A stretch of DNA of 48,866 nucleotides from Phycisphaeraceae bacterium (GTDB lineage Bacteria > Planctomycetota > Phycisphaerae > Phycisphaerales > UBA1924). This document shows, one piece after another, positions 16,712 to 25,102 of the stretch. Both the position numbers and the translations under genes were made by a program. Below the pieces are notes generated by a model that was not told the origin of the DNA, did no database searches, and saw only the letters and a list, made by a program, of their open reading frames with translations. Numbering within the stretch: the stretch's first letter is position 1; the number at the start of each line of letters is the position of its first letter. The stretch covers positions 1 through 48,866 of the forward strand of contig JAHCJH010000007.1 in the NCBI GenBank assembly GCA_026126345.1, written 5' to 3'.

Positions 16712-17635
16712 GTGCACGCCGACCGATTGACCATCCACGCTCCGGCCAAGCTCAACCTGGCCCTGTCGGTCGGCCCGCCGGGCCCGCCCCAAGGCTACCA
16801 CCCCATCGCCTCGTGGTTCTGCTGCATCGACCTGCTCGACGACCTGTCGCTGCGCCGCCTGCCCGCGGGGGCGGCGAGCGTGCACGCCCTCGCCTGGGCG
16901 GACGATGCGCCGCGGCCTAGCCCCATTGACTGGCCCGTGGAACGCGACCTGGCCGTCCGCGCGCACCGCGCGCTGGAGGCACACGTCGGCGGCGCCCTGC
17001 CGCTGGAACTGCGCCTGGTCAAGCGCATCCCGGTCGGGGGCGGGCTGGGCGGGGGCTCGTCCGACGCCGCCGCGATGCTCCGCGCCGTAGACCGCCTGTT
17101 CGACCTTGGCCTGAACGGCGGCACGCTCGGCCGGATCGGCGCGAGCCTCGGTTCGGACGTTCCGTTCTTCCTGGATGTGGAAACGCCGGTGGAAGCGCCG
17201 GCTCGTCCGGCGCTGGTCGAGGGCCTCGGCGAGCGGTTGACGCGGGTCGGCCCGCTGCCGCGGGGCTCGTGCGCCGTGCTGGTGCTCCCGCCGTTCGGAT
17301 GTCCGACGGGACAGGTCTACCGCGCGTTCGATTCGGCGCCGGCCCGCCTGGACGCCGAGCGGGTCCGCCGGCTGATCGGCGCGGCCTCGGCCCGACCGGT
17401 GGATTGCTCGGGGGAACTGTTCAACGACCTGGCCGAACCGGCCTGCCGGGTGGAGCCGCGCCTGGCCGAACTGCTGGGCAGGCTGCGCGCCGGCCTGGGC
17501 GTGCCGGTGCACGTGACCGGCAGCGGGAGCACCGTGTTCTGCCTCGCGAAGGACCCCGCCGGCGCGGCGGCGCTGGCCCGCCGGGCCGAAGCAATGGCCC
17601 CGGGGTGCGCCGTGGCGGAAGTGGCGCTGATCTAG
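16712..17635 (+). CDS. ispE: 4-diphosphocytidyl-2-C-methyl-D-erythritol kinase
   Basis: IspE phosphorylates CDP-methylerythritol in the non-mevalonate isoprenoid pathway, which also feeds the squalene for the hopene cyclase encoded further on. The 307-residue product is a GHMP kinase: IHAPAKLNLAL (motif 1, near residue 10), GYHPIASWFCCIDLLD, ATP loop IPVGGGLGGGSSDAAAM near 105, LGSDVPFFL and the third motif VTGSGSTVFC near 270. The length is normal. The GTG start at 16712 is used because the frame has no nearer ATG and the kinase motif starts 10 codons in; no strong Shine-Dalgarno is seen. It is transcribed divergently from the Nif3-like gene and is followed 38 nt later by the ROK kinase gene. 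Confidence 0.93.
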   Translation: MHADRLTIHAPAKLNLALSVGPPGPPQGYHPIASWFCCIDLLDDLSLRRLPAGAASVHALAWADDAPRPSPIDWPVERDLAVRAHRALEAHVGGALPLELRLVKRIPVGGGLGGGSSDAAAMLRAVDRLFDLGLNGGTLGRIGASLGSDVPFFLDVETPVEAPARPALVEGLGERLTRVGPLPRGSCAVLVLPPFGCPTGQVYRAFDSAPARLDAERVRRLIGAASARPVDCSGELFNDLAEPACRVEPRLAELLGRLRAGLGVPVHVTGSGSTVFCLAKDPAGAAALARRAEAMAPGCAVAEVALI

Positions 17636-17673
17636 TGTTTTCGACCGACCGATAAGACTCAGCGGGAGCATCC

Positions 17674-18648
17674 ATGCGAACCACGCGACCCATCGTCGGC
17701 ATCGACCTCGGCGGCACCAACATGCAGATCGGCGTGGTGGACGGCGCGAACAAGGTCGTCGGGCGCGCCAAGCGCAAGACCAAGGCCGCTGAGGGGCAGC
17801 GCAAGGTGCTGGATCGGATCGTCGAGGGTGTGCAGGAAGCGTGCAAGAACGCGGGCCTGACGACGCGGTCGATCGCCGCGATCGGGATCGGCGCCCCGGG
17901 GGCGATCGACCCGGCGACCGGCACGGTGCGCGAGGCCCCGAACCTGCGCTGGAACGACGTGCCCCTGGGCAAGTTGCTCACGCGTCGCCTGAACAAGCCC
18001 GTGCTGGTGGACAACGACGTGAACGTCGCGGTGTTCGGCGAGCACCGCCTGGGCGCCGGGCGCGGCGCCAGCGACCTGCTGGGCGTGTGGATCGGCACGG
18101 GCGTGGGCGGGGGGCTGATCTTCCACAACCGCCTCTACCACGGCTTCACCTTCACCGCCGGCGAGATCGGGCACACGGTGCTCTTCCCCGGCGCGCCGCC
18201 GGGCTCGCGCAAGGTCGAGGAGAACTGCTCGCGTACCGCCGTGGTGGACCGCATCCTCAAGCTCATCCGCTCCAACCATCCGTCGATGATCCTCGACCTG
18301 GCCGACGGCGACCCCGAGGGAATCAAGGCCAAGACCGTCAGCGTGGCCTACCAGAAGGGCGACAAGCTGACGCGCCAGGTCGTCGACAACGCGGCCCAAC
18401 TGCTGGGCATCTCCATCGCCAACGTGGTCACGCTGCTGGGCATACCCCGGGTGGTTTTGGGCGGCGGCCTGACCGAGGCCATGGGCGAGACGCTGGTGGC
18501 GCTGGTGCGTGAGTCGGTGCGGCAGCACGTCTTCCCCGAGGTCTGCCGGCGCGTCGAGGTCGTGGGCACGCGGCTCGACGCCGACGCCGGCGTGCTCGGC
18601 GCCGCCCTGCTCGCCCGCGAGCGGCTCGGCGTACGCTCCCGGGCGTGA
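17674..18648 (+). CDS. ROK-family sugar kinase (glucokinase-like) without the usual zinc motif
   Basis: The 324-residue ROK kinase has phosphate-1 IGIDLGGTNMQIGVVD, GIGAPGAIDPATG, PVLVDNDVNVAVFGEH with catalytic Asp, GVWIGTGVGGGLIF, GFTFTAGEIGHTVL and the adenosine loop VVLGGGLTEAMG. Classical ROK proteins follow GEIGH with a CxCGxxGCxE zinc site. Here the segment reads FPGAPPGSRKVEENCSRTA, with one Cys only, so zinc is probably not bound. The substrate is likely glucose or N-acetylglucosamine/N-acetylmannosamine; the sequence does not tell which. GGGAG at 17664-17668, 5 nt before the ATG, fixes the start. The stop overlaps the argB start (GTGA). Confidence 0.9.
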   Translation: MRTTRPIVGIDLGGTNMQIGVVDGANKVVGRAKRKTKAAEGQRKVLDRIVEGVQEACKNAGLTTRSIAAIGIGAPGAIDPATGTVREAPNLRWNDVPLGKLLTRRLNKPVLVDNDVNVAVFGEHRLGAGRGASDLLGVWIGTGVGGGLIFHNRLYHGFTFTAGEIGHTVLFPGAPPGSRKVEENCSRTAVVDRILKLIRSNHPSMILDLADGDPEGIKAKTVSVAYQKGDKLTRQVVDNAAQLLGISIANVVTLLGIPRVVLGGGLTEAMGETLVALVRESVRQHVFPEVCRRVEVVGTRLDADAGVLGAALLARERLGVRSRA

Positions 18649-19478
18649 GCGAAACCACTTCTTCCACCGTCGTCGTCAAGGTCGGCGGCTCGATCCAGGA
18701 CGATCCGGCGCAGATCGCCTCGGTGATGCGCGACGTGGCGGGCGCGGCCCGCGCCGGCCGGTCGTGCATCGTGGTGCACGGCGGGGGAAAGGCGATCAGC
18801 GCGGCGATGAACGCTGCCGGGCTGACGCCGCGCTTCGTCGCCGGCCAGCGGTACACCGACGGGCCGACGCTGGAGATCGCCGAGCGCGTGCTGGCCGAGA
18901 CGGTCAATCGTGAGCTGTGCGCCGCGCTGGCCGACGCCGGGGCCCGGCCCTATCCGCTGCACTCGCTGGGCACGTGCGTGCTGCTGGCGTCGCGATCGGG
19001 CCAGACGGGCAAGCCCGGCCAGCCGGAGGCGGACCTGGGCCTGGTGGGACGGGTGCACACGGTCGCGGGCGAGGTGATCCGGGGCCTGTGCCTGCAGGGG
19101 TTCGTGCCGGTCATCGCGCCGGTGGCGGTGGAGCGGCCGCGCGTGGCGGGCTCGCCCGGGAAACTCAACGTCAACGCCGACCTGGCGGCCGGCACGGTTG
19201 CCCGGGCGGTACGGCCGGGGGCGTTCGTGCTGGTCTCCGACACGCCGGGGGTCCGGACCGATGCGACGCGGTACGCCCCCGTGCTGGACCACGCGGCGGT
19301 CGGAGCGCTGATCGCCTCGGGCGTGATCGACGGCGGCATGCTGCCGAAGATCCAGGCGTGCCTGGAGGCGCTCGACGCCGGCGTGCCCGACGTGTCGATC
19401 GTCGATGGGCGCGTGCCCGGCGCTCTGGCCCGGGCCCTTGGCGGCGGCCCGCTCGACGGCACGCGCCTGACGCGCTGA
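18645..19478 (+). CDS. argB: Acetylglutamate kinase
   Basis: ArgB phosphorylates N-acetylglutamate in arginine synthesis. The 277-residue amino acid kinase has VVVKVGGSIQDD at the N-terminus, CIVVHGGGKAIS, RFVAGQRYTDGPTLEIAERVLAETVNRE (Arg and Asp of the substrate site), FVPVIAPVAV, LNVNADLAAGTVARAV (Asn-x-Asp for nucleotide), LVSDTPGV and IDGGMLPKIQACLEAL (Gly-Gly-Met-x-x-Lys). No N-terminal arginine-sensing helix is visible, so it may be of the feedback-insensitive class. The GTG start sits in the stop codon of the ROK kinase gene, so the two are probably co-translated, although they belong to different pathways. Confidence 0.93.
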   Translation: MSETTSSTVVVKVGGSIQDDPAQIASVMRDVAGAARAGRSCIVVHGGGKAISAAMNAAGLTPRFVAGQRYTDGPTLEIAERVLAETVNRELCAALADAGARPYPLHSLGTCVLLASRSGQTGKPGQPEADLGLVGRVHTVAGEVIRGLCLQGFVPVIAPVAVERPRVAGSPGKLNVNADLAAGTVARAVRPGAFVLVSDTPGVRTDATRYAPVLDHAAVGALIASGVIDGGMLPKIQACLEALDAGVPDVSIVDGRVPGALARALGGGPLDGTRLTR

Positions 19479-19531
19479 CCGGCGCGCCCGAAACCCGCAA
19501 CGGCAGTGGGCCGGCGCGGTAGCCTCTGGCG

Positions 19532-20590
19532 ATGATCCCCGCCACGCTCTGCGCTCTGGCCCTGACCGCGCACGCCCCGCCGCCGCCGCGGACGGCCGAT
19601 CCTCCCGGGCGCGCGGTCGATGCCGAGCGGCTCATGGCCACGGTGCGCTGGCTGCCGGCATCGCGGGCCGCCGCGGGCGATGAGCGGTCGCGGGCCAGCC
19701 TGCTGGCGCTGCAGACCGATCTGGCGGTCAAGGCGGTGGAACTGGGCTACTGGCCGACGGCGCACCCGGTGCGCTGGAAGCGGCGCACAGAGCCCACCGG
19801 GCTGGACTGGCGCAACATCAGTTTCGAGATTCCCGGGCGAACCGCGCCGCAGGAAGTTCTGGTCGTCGGTGCTCACTTCGACGCGGTGCCCGGCTCACCG
19901 GGCGCGGACGACAACGGTTCGGGCACGGCGGCGGTGCTGGAGATCGCGCGCGTGCTGCGCGGCCGGCCGATGCATCGCACGGTGCGGTTCGTGCTGTTCA
20001 ACCTGGAAGAACTCGGCCACATCGGCTCGAACCAGTACGTGGCGCAGGTGCGCGCGGAGCACCTGGAGGGATCGCAGCGGATCGTGGGGATGCTCAGTCT
20101 GGAGATGCTCGGGTTCTTCACGGCCGAGCCGGGCTCGCAGCGCAACCCGTTCCGCAACGTCGCGGGCGCGCCGCAGCGCGATACGGGGGACTTCCTGGCC
20201 CTGGCGACCATCGCGGCGCACGGCCCGTTCTGCCGCGCGCTGGAAGCGGCTATGCGCACGGACCTGCCCGACTTCCAGGCGGTCTCGATCGACATGTTCC
20301 CGATCGCCCCGCCGGACCTGCTGCGGTCGGACCACGCCCCGTTCCTCCTGCTGGGCGTGCCGGCGGTGATGGTCACCGACACGGCCAACTTCCGCAACCC
20401 CAACTACCACAAGGCCACGGACACGCCCGACACGCTCGACCCCGCGGGCTTCGCCCGGGCGGTCCGGGCGCTGGCCGACGCGGTGCACGCCCTCGCCGGG
20501 CCGCTGGATGCCGGCCCCGCCCCGTCCTGGAAGCCGGCCCCGGCAACGAAAGAGCCCGCGGAGGATGCTCCGCGGGCTCCTGGGTCGTAA
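19532..20590 (+). CDS. Secreted M28-family zinc metallopeptidase
   Basis: The 352-residue product starts with a short signal-like stretch (MIPATLCALALTAHA). The M28 core follows: VVGAHFDAVPGSPGADDNGSG (zinc His and Asp), FVLFNLEELGHIGSNQYV (catalytic Glu-Glu), MLSLEMLGFF, LLRSDHAPFLLLGVPAVMVTDTANFRNPNYHKATDTPDTLD (zinc Asp and His). M28 proteins are aminopeptidases or glutaminyl cyclases; this is most like the planctomycete aminopeptidase type with conserved YHK..DTPD. The last 10 codons overlap a 12-bp terminator hairpin, so the Pro/Ala-rich C-terminus is partly dictated by an RNA structure. It starts 53 nt after argB. Confidence 0.92.
   Translation: MIPATLCALALTAHAPPPPRTADPPGRAVDAERLMATVRWLPASRAAAGDERSRASLLALQTDLAVKAVELGYWPTAHPVRWKRRTEPTGLDWRNISFEIPGRTAPQEVLVVGAHFDAVPGSPGADDNGSGTAAVLEIARVLRGRPMHRTVRFVLFNLEELGHIGSNQYVAQVRAEHLEGSQRIVGMLSLEMLGFFTAEPGSQRNPFRNVAGAPQRDTGDFLALATIAAHGPFCRALEAAMRTDLPDFQAVSIDMFPIAPPDLLRSDHAPFLLLGVPAVMVTDTANFRNPNYHKATDTPDTLDPAGFARAVRALADAVHALAGPLDAGPAPSWKPAPATKEPAEDAPRAPGS
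20545..20579 (-). terminator. Intrinsic terminator of flgM, overlapping the 3' end of the M28 gene
   Basis: GAGCCCGCGGAG at 20552-20563 pairs perfectly with CTCCGCGGGCTC at 20568-20579 across a GATG loop. Reading the minus strand it is followed by TTTCGTT, a short T-rich tract. It is 42 nt after the flgM stop on that strand. The hairpin also lies within the last codons of the M28 gene, so it may slow transcription in both directions, but only the minus strand has the T-tract. Confidence 0.75.
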
Positions 20591-20621
20591 CGGTCAACCC
20601 GGGGGCGCGCCCCGAGCACGG

Positions 20622-20912
20622 TCAGCGCGGCAGGTCGATGCCGTACCGGGCGACGATCTTGTCCAGCACCGCCTCGAACTTGGCGTCGGTTTCGTACGCC
20701 CCGGCTTCGATCTCGGCCCGGACCCGGGCCACCAGATCGGCCCGGAACGGCTCGGCGGCGGAACGGCGCGCCTCGTCCGACAGCTCGACCTGATCGGTGC
20801 GGTCCGGTACGGGGCGGTCGGCGGCGGGCGCGGCCTGCCCGGAGTCGCGCCGGTTCTGCAGCGCGGGGGGCAACGTGTGCGAACCGTCGAGCGAGGGAAC
20901 AATGGGGGACAT
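20622..20912 (-). CDS. flgM: Flagellar anti-sigma factor FlgM-like protein
   Basis: FlgM holds the flagellar sigma factor FliA inactive until the hook is complete. This is a 96-residue, low-order protein. The C-terminal half reads DQVELSDEARRSAAEPFRADLVARVRAEIEAGAYETDAKFEAVLDKIVARYGIDL. It follows the family plan: D.V.LSd.A, then R...V..lR..I..G.Y.td...iA..il..l. Such a C-terminus forms the FliA-binding helices. The ATG at 20912 has GGAG 7 nt upstream (minus strand CGGAGAACGGCG); longer upstream frames are not conserved in look. It is divergent from the next plus-strand gene across 222 nt and 2 kb from the glycosylation cluster. No flagellar structural gene is adjacent. Confidence 0.85.
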   Translation of the reverse strand: MSPIVPSLDGSHTLPPALQNRRDSGQAAPAADRPVPDRTDQVELSDEARRSAAEPFRADLVARVRAEIEAGAYETDAKFEAVLDKIVARYGIDLPR

Positions 20913-21134
20913 CGCCGTTCTCCGTGCGTGGGGCCCGACCGCCCGAGCGGGGCGTGCCGACAACCTTGCGGCCGCGGCGTCCTTGCCGCTCCTGCGTCCG
21001 TGCCTCACGTGTGTTGACCGACTGACTTTCGAACTCCGCGAACCCCAAGCAGATCGTCTAGAGTCTTCGGAATGCATGAGAGAATCGCGCAAGACTGAGA
21101 ATCGTCCGAAGTGCTTGTCAATGCGAGGTTTACC

Positions 21135-22043
21135 GTGAATAACCGCCACTCGGACCTTTCGGAAATTTGGGTAAAGTTCGGCATCATTCTCGCCGGCGCG
21201 GTTCTGGTGGCGGGCCTGGCGGGGTGGTCGGGTTCGATGCCGCTCGTCCAGCCAGGGTTTGATCCCGGCGATGCCAAGAAGCTGTTCCCCAAGGACGGCC
21301 GCAAGCCTGGAAGCCCAACGGCCCCGGCCGAGCAGGCCGCCGACGCTGGCGCCTGGACGATCGTGCTCGTGGCGTTCCGCGGGCCCGACGCCGACGACCT
21401 CGCCCGCCAGGGCTTGGAGAAGGTGCAGCGGTTGACGCCGCTGAAGGACGCGTTCATCGAGAAGCGCTCGCGGTCGACGATCGTCGCGTTCGGTCGATTC
21501 GCCGACCCCGAGGCGAAGTCGACGCAGGCGGAGTTGATCCGCGTCCGTGGGCTCGAGGCCGAGGGGGGCAAGCCGTTCGCCAGCGCGTTCCTCTGCCCGC
21601 CCGAGCGGGCAACGAGCCTGGGCTCGCGCCCGGAGTACAACCTGCTGCACGCCCGGGAGGAATTCGGCAAGAACGCCAAGTACACGCTGCAGATCGGGGC
21701 GTACGGCCCGGCCAACCCTCGGAGCGCCCCCACCCCCGCGGAGCGGGCCGAGGCGAAGAAGGCCGCCGAGCAGGCGGCCGAGCAACTCCGACGTGACGGC
21801 GAACTGGCGTTCTACTACCACGGTCCCAACCTGAGCATGGTCACCATCGGGGTCTTCGGCGATGAGGCCCTGGAGCGTTTCGAGCCGCCCGACCTGGCGG
21901 CGCTGCGCCAGCGCTTCCCCCACAACCTCTACAACGGCGCGGGCGTCAAGGAACACGTCGGCGGGCGCCCGGCCGGAACGCTGGTGCTCTCCAAGCTGGT
22001 GCGGATCCCCAACCCCGACGGCCCCACCACGCCCACCCGCTGA
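21135..22043 (+). CDS. Membrane-anchored periplasmic protein of unknown function
   Basis: The 302-residue product has a single N-terminal membrane helix (FGIILAGAVLVAGLAGW, residues about 15-33), then a polar linker and a soluble region. That region contains WTIVLVAFRGPDADDLARQGL, the segment STIVAFGRFADP and YTLQIGAYG, each repeating an alternating beta pattern (x-VLVAF, x-IVAFG, x-LQIGAY). This looks like two or three SPOR-like or ferredoxin-like units, but I cannot assign a family. From about residue 198 it has an Ala/Glu/Lys-rich helix. The GTG 21135 is chosen because GAGG lies 7 nt upstream; a GTG at 21111 has no such site. It is convergent with the next gene (33 nt). Confidence 0.75.
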   Translation: MNNRHSDLSEIWVKFGIILAGAVLVAGLAGWSGSMPLVQPGFDPGDAKKLFPKDGRKPGSPTAPAEQAADAGAWTIVLVAFRGPDADDLARQGLEKVQRLTPLKDAFIEKRSRSTIVAFGRFADPEAKSTQAELIRVRGLEAEGGKPFASAFLCPPERATSLGSRPEYNLLHAREEFGKNAKYTLQIGAYGPANPRSAPTPAERAEAKKAAEQAAEQLRRDGELAFYYHGPNLSMVTIGVFGDEALERFEPPDLAALRQRFPHNLYNGAGVKEHVGGRPAGTLVLSKLVRIPNPDGPTTPTR

Positions 22044-22076
22044 GCCCCGCACCGCGGTTCCCGCCCATCGCGGCGG

Positions 22077-22739
22077 CTACCGCGGGTCGATGACCGAGCC
22101 GGGCGGCACGAAGTCGATCTGCTGGGCCTCGATGCCGACGATGCGCCATCGCTGTTCGGTGTCACGCTGCCAGTGGAGCAGCCACCAAGAGCCCACCGGC
22201 GCGCCGGTCAGGTCCGTCCACACCCGGATGCGCACCTGCGTCCGAGCAACGCCCGGCCCGTCGATGACCGCCTGCACCGATCGGATGGCGTGCTCCCTGA
22301 CCCCGTACCGCTGCAGCGTGCGGCCGGTCACGTGCCGCAGGATCTCCGGCTTGCCCATCGGGCTGGTACGCCCCAGCAGCCGCAGCGTGACCGTATCGGC
22401 CAGGCGGCGGTCAACCTCGGGCCCGTCGGCCGCGATCACCCGGTCGATCACCGATTCGGTCAGGCCCTGGAGTTCCTCGCGCTCGGTCCGCACGGCCGAA
22501 GCCAGGGCGAACAGCGCGCCGGCCAGGAACAGGCCGAGCGCCGCCGCCCCCAAGCCCTGACGCCCCCTGTTCATGCGGTTGAGGACGATGAACGCCGCGG
22601 CCCCGGCGACCAGCAGCACGATCGCCCCCGGCACGGGCTGCTCGAACAGCGTCCGTTCCAGCAACGGCGGCACCGGCAGCAGAGGCACGCCCAGGTCGGT
22701 GGGGCCGTCGGCGGGTTGGAGCATGATCGCTGCCAGCAC
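22077..22739 (-). CDS. Membrane protein with C-terminal NTF2/Tim44-like domain, unknown function
   Basis: The 220-residue product has two hydrophobic helices (about 38-56, VPGAIVLLVAGAAAFIVLN, and 63-83, GLGAAALGLFLAGALFALASA). A soluble region follows with ELQGLTESVIDRVIAADGPE, the segment REHAIRSVQAVIDGPGVARTQ and a final WWLLHWQRDTEQRWRIVGIE. The closing pattern (W.l.w.r....WrI..ie) is that of NTF2-like or Tim44-like domains, which are often binding domains. The start is uncertain: GTG 22739 or ATG 22724, with no clear Shine-Dalgarno for either. It is divergent from the MptE-like gene across about 176 nt, a region that probably holds both promoters but shows no motif I can name. Confidence 0.75.
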   Translation of the reverse strand: MLAAIMLQPADGPTDLGVPLLPVPPLLERTLFEQPVPGAIVLLVAGAAAFIVLNRMNRGRQGLGAAALGLFLAGALFALASAVRTEREELQGLTESVIDRVIAADGPEVDRRLADTVTLRLLGRTSPMGKPEILRHVTGRTLQRYGVREHAIRSVQAVIDGPGVARTQVRIRVWTDLTGAPVGSWWLLHWQRDTEQRWRIVGIEAQQIDFVPPGSVIDPR

Positions 22740-22915
22740 GGGGCATCATTGGCGCTCGCCCCGCGCCGGCCCTGCCCGAGAGGGCCCGCTCGGTTGATCC
22801 CCAACGCCGCCCTTGGCCGATGCACCATCATCGCGCGACCGGGCCGCCAGGCCGCGCACCGATGCGCGCCGACGGACCCGGCGGCAGGATCCACCGAAAG
22901 GCAGGGCGGAGCCCC

Positions 22916-25102
22916 GTGAACATCCTCGGCCTGACGGTGCTGGATCGCAACCTCGCGGCCCTGGCGCCCACCAACCTCAACGCGGTCACGAAGATCCAGA
23001 CCGCCCCCTGCCGGCCCGACGTGACGTGGATCGACACGCCCGACGGGGTGCCCAGCGCGACGATCACCGACTTGGATCCGTTGGGGCTGGCGCAGGTCTC
23101 CCGCTCGCTGGCCAGCCAACGCCGTCCGCTCGAGGAGGCACGTCGGCTGTGCGAGCCGGTGAAGATCGCCGACGCCGCGGTGCTGGTGGTGATGGGCTTC
23201 GGCCTGGGCTATCACGTGGCGGAACTGGCCCGGCGGGTCCGCAAGACGGGCATCATCATCGTGTTCGAACCGGACGTGTCGCTGCTGCGCTCGGTGTTCG
23301 AGCGTCTGGACATGTCGGGCTGGCTCGAGCAGACCAACCTGGTCGTGCTGACCGACCCGTCCGACTCGGCGGCGATGGCCCGCGCGATCCAGGGCAATGA
23401 GCACGCGGTAGCGCTGGGCACGCAGATCGTCGAGCACCCGGCCAGCCGAGCCCGGCTGGGCGACGCGTCCCGGCAGTTCCAGGCCGGGTTCACGGACGTG
23501 GTGCGCGCGGCGCGCACGACCGTGGTGACCACCATGGTGCAGACGCAGGCGACGCTGCGCAACCTGACGCAGAACATCGATCACTACGCCCTGGGCCCGG
23601 GCATCGAGGACCTGCGCAACGCGGCCCGGGGCCGATCGGCCGTGGTGGTCTCGGCCGGGCCGAGCCTGGAGCGGAACGTCGGCCTGCTGTCGCGCCCCGA
23701 GGTGCGCGACCGGGTGGTGATCATCGCGGCCCAGACGGTGCTCAAGACCCTGCTGGCCCGGGGCATCCGTCCGCACTTCGTCACGGCCCTGGACTTTCAC
23801 GAGATCTCCGCGCGGTTCTACGAGGGTCTGACCGCGCGCGACGTCGAGGGCATCACGCTCGTTGTCGAGCCCAAGGTCAACCCCGCCGTCACCAGCGCGT
23901 TTCCCGGGTCGATCCGGTGCGCGGCCGACGGGTTCCTTGACCTGGTGCTGGGGGACGAACTGGCCCGGCCGATGGGAGCCATCCGCCCCGGCGCGACGGT
24001 GGCCCATCTGGCGTACTACCTGGCGCGGTGGCTCGGCTGCGACCCCGTCGCACTCATCGGTCAAGACCTGGGCTTCACCGACGGGCAGTACTACGCCGCC
24101 GGGGCCGCCATCCACGACGTCTGGGCCGGAGAACTCAACGGCTTCAACACGCTGGAGATGCTCGAGTGGCAGCGCATCGCCCGCCACCGCCACACGCTTC
24201 GGCGCGCTACCGATGCGCTCGGACGCCCCGTGTACACCGATGAGCAGATGGCGACCTATCTCGTGCAGTTCGAGCGCGACTTCGCCGCCGACGCCCAGGC
24301 CGGCCTGACCACCATCGACGCGACCGAAGGGGGTGTTGCCAAGCGGAACGCGACACCGGCCACGCTGGCGGAGTTCCTGGATCGCGCCGCCGCGGGCCCA
24401 GCGCTGCCGCCGATGCCGGAGCCCCCGTTCAACCATGGCGCCGACCGGCGAGCCCGCGCCCGGGCGGTCAGCGAGCGGCTGCGCTCGGTGCGTCGCGACG
24501 TGCAGTCCGTGGGCACGCTCTCGCGCCAGGCCGAGGCCGTGCTGATCGAGATGCGTGAACACCACGCCGACCAGCAGCGCGTCAACCGGCTGATCGCCCG
24601 CGTCGAATCGGTGCGCGACCTCGTCACGCGATTGCGCCCGGCGTTCGAGCTGGTGCAGCGGATGAACCAGACGGGTGCGTTCCGGCGTACCCGCGCCGAC
24701 CGGGCCATCAACATCGAGGCCGAGGCGGACCCGCTCACCCGCCAGCGGCTGCAGATCGAGCGCGACACCGCGAACGTCCGCAGCCTCGCGGAGGCCGCCG
24801 ACGCCCTGGGCGAACTGCTCGACGCCGCCCTGGGCGCGCTCGGCGGCGGGGCCAAACGCACGCGCGATCCCATCGCGCCCAACGGCGCGCCCGCCGACGG
24901 CCCGGCCGCCGATCTCGCCGCGGCCGTTGTCCTTCGCCGGTGCACGCGGCACGGTGCCGCTGGTCGGTCCAGTGGCGCGGCGCGCTCCGCCCGGTCGCCG
25001 GACGGCCCGCGCTGGAGCGCACCATCGCCCGCCTGGCGTCGTCCCGCCGCACCGCCGGCATTACCCTGCTCTGCGAAGACCCCGATGCCGCACGCTCGCT
25101 GA
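22916..25102 (+). CDS. MptE-like (DUF115/Maf-type) motility-associated glycosyltransferase family protein
   Basis: Proteins of this class are linked to transfer of nonulosonic acids onto flagellin. The 728-residue product has an N-terminal domain with AVLVVMGFGLGYHVAEL (residues about 88-105) and IIIVFEPDVSLLRSVFE. The central DUF115 core has SAVVVSAGPSLERNVGLL near 240, IIAAQTVLKTLLARGIRPHFVTALDFHE, TLVVEPKVNP, SIRCAADGFL and CDPVALIGQDLGFTDGQYYA (family PD.GQD-like). The last 250 residues are helical, with a charged coiled-coil-like stretch (AVLIEMREHHADQQRVNRLI). GTG 22916 has GGAG 4 nt upstream. The last 163 nt overlap the next gene, and the final 45 or so residues look out of frame, so the true C-terminus may differ. 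It heads the glycosylation cluster. Confidence 0.82.
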   Translation: MNILGLTVLDRNLAALAPTNLNAVTKIQTAPCRPDVTWIDTPDGVPSATITDLDPLGLAQVSRSLASQRRPLEEARRLCEPVKIADAAVLVVMGFGLGYHVAELARRVRKTGIIIVFEPDVSLLRSVFERLDMSGWLEQTNLVVLTDPSDSAAMARAIQGNEHAVALGTQIVEHPASRARLGDASRQFQAGFTDVVRAARTTVVTTMVQTQATLRNLTQNIDHYALGPGIEDLRNAARGRSAVVVSAGPSLERNVGLLSRPEVRDRVVIIAAQTVLKTLLARGIRPHFVTALDFHEISARFYEGLTARDVEGITLVVEPKVNPAVTSAFPGSIRCAADGFLDLVLGDELARPMGAIRPGATVAHLAYYLARWLGCDPVALIGQDLGFTDGQYYAAGAAIHDVWAGELNGFNTLEMLEWQRIARHRHTLRRATDALGRPVYTDEQMATYLVQFERDFAADAQAGLTTIDATEGGVAKRNATPATLAEFLDRAAAGPALPPMPEPPFNHGADRRARARAVSERLRSVRRDVQSVGTLSRQAEAVLIEMREHHADQQRVNRLIARVESVRDLVTRLRPAFELVQRMNQTGAFRRTRADRAINIEAEADPLTRQRLQIERDTANVRSLAEAADALGELLDAALGALGGGAKRTRDPIAPNGAPADGPAADLAAAVVLRRCTRHGAAGRSSGAARSARSPDGPRWSAPSPAWRRPAAPPALPCSAKTPMPHAR

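Noticed and set aside
16680..17671. Long minus-strand open frame opposite ispE continuing into the Nif3-like gene
   Set aside because: The conserved Nif3 sequence begins at ATG 16672; the upstream extension is Arg/Ala-rich antisense text of a real gene, a usual artefact of high GC.
22740..22915. FliA-type promoter before the MptE-like gene
   Set aside because: GGCCGATGC near 22816 looks like the -10 half, but no TAAA-like -35 at proper spacing.
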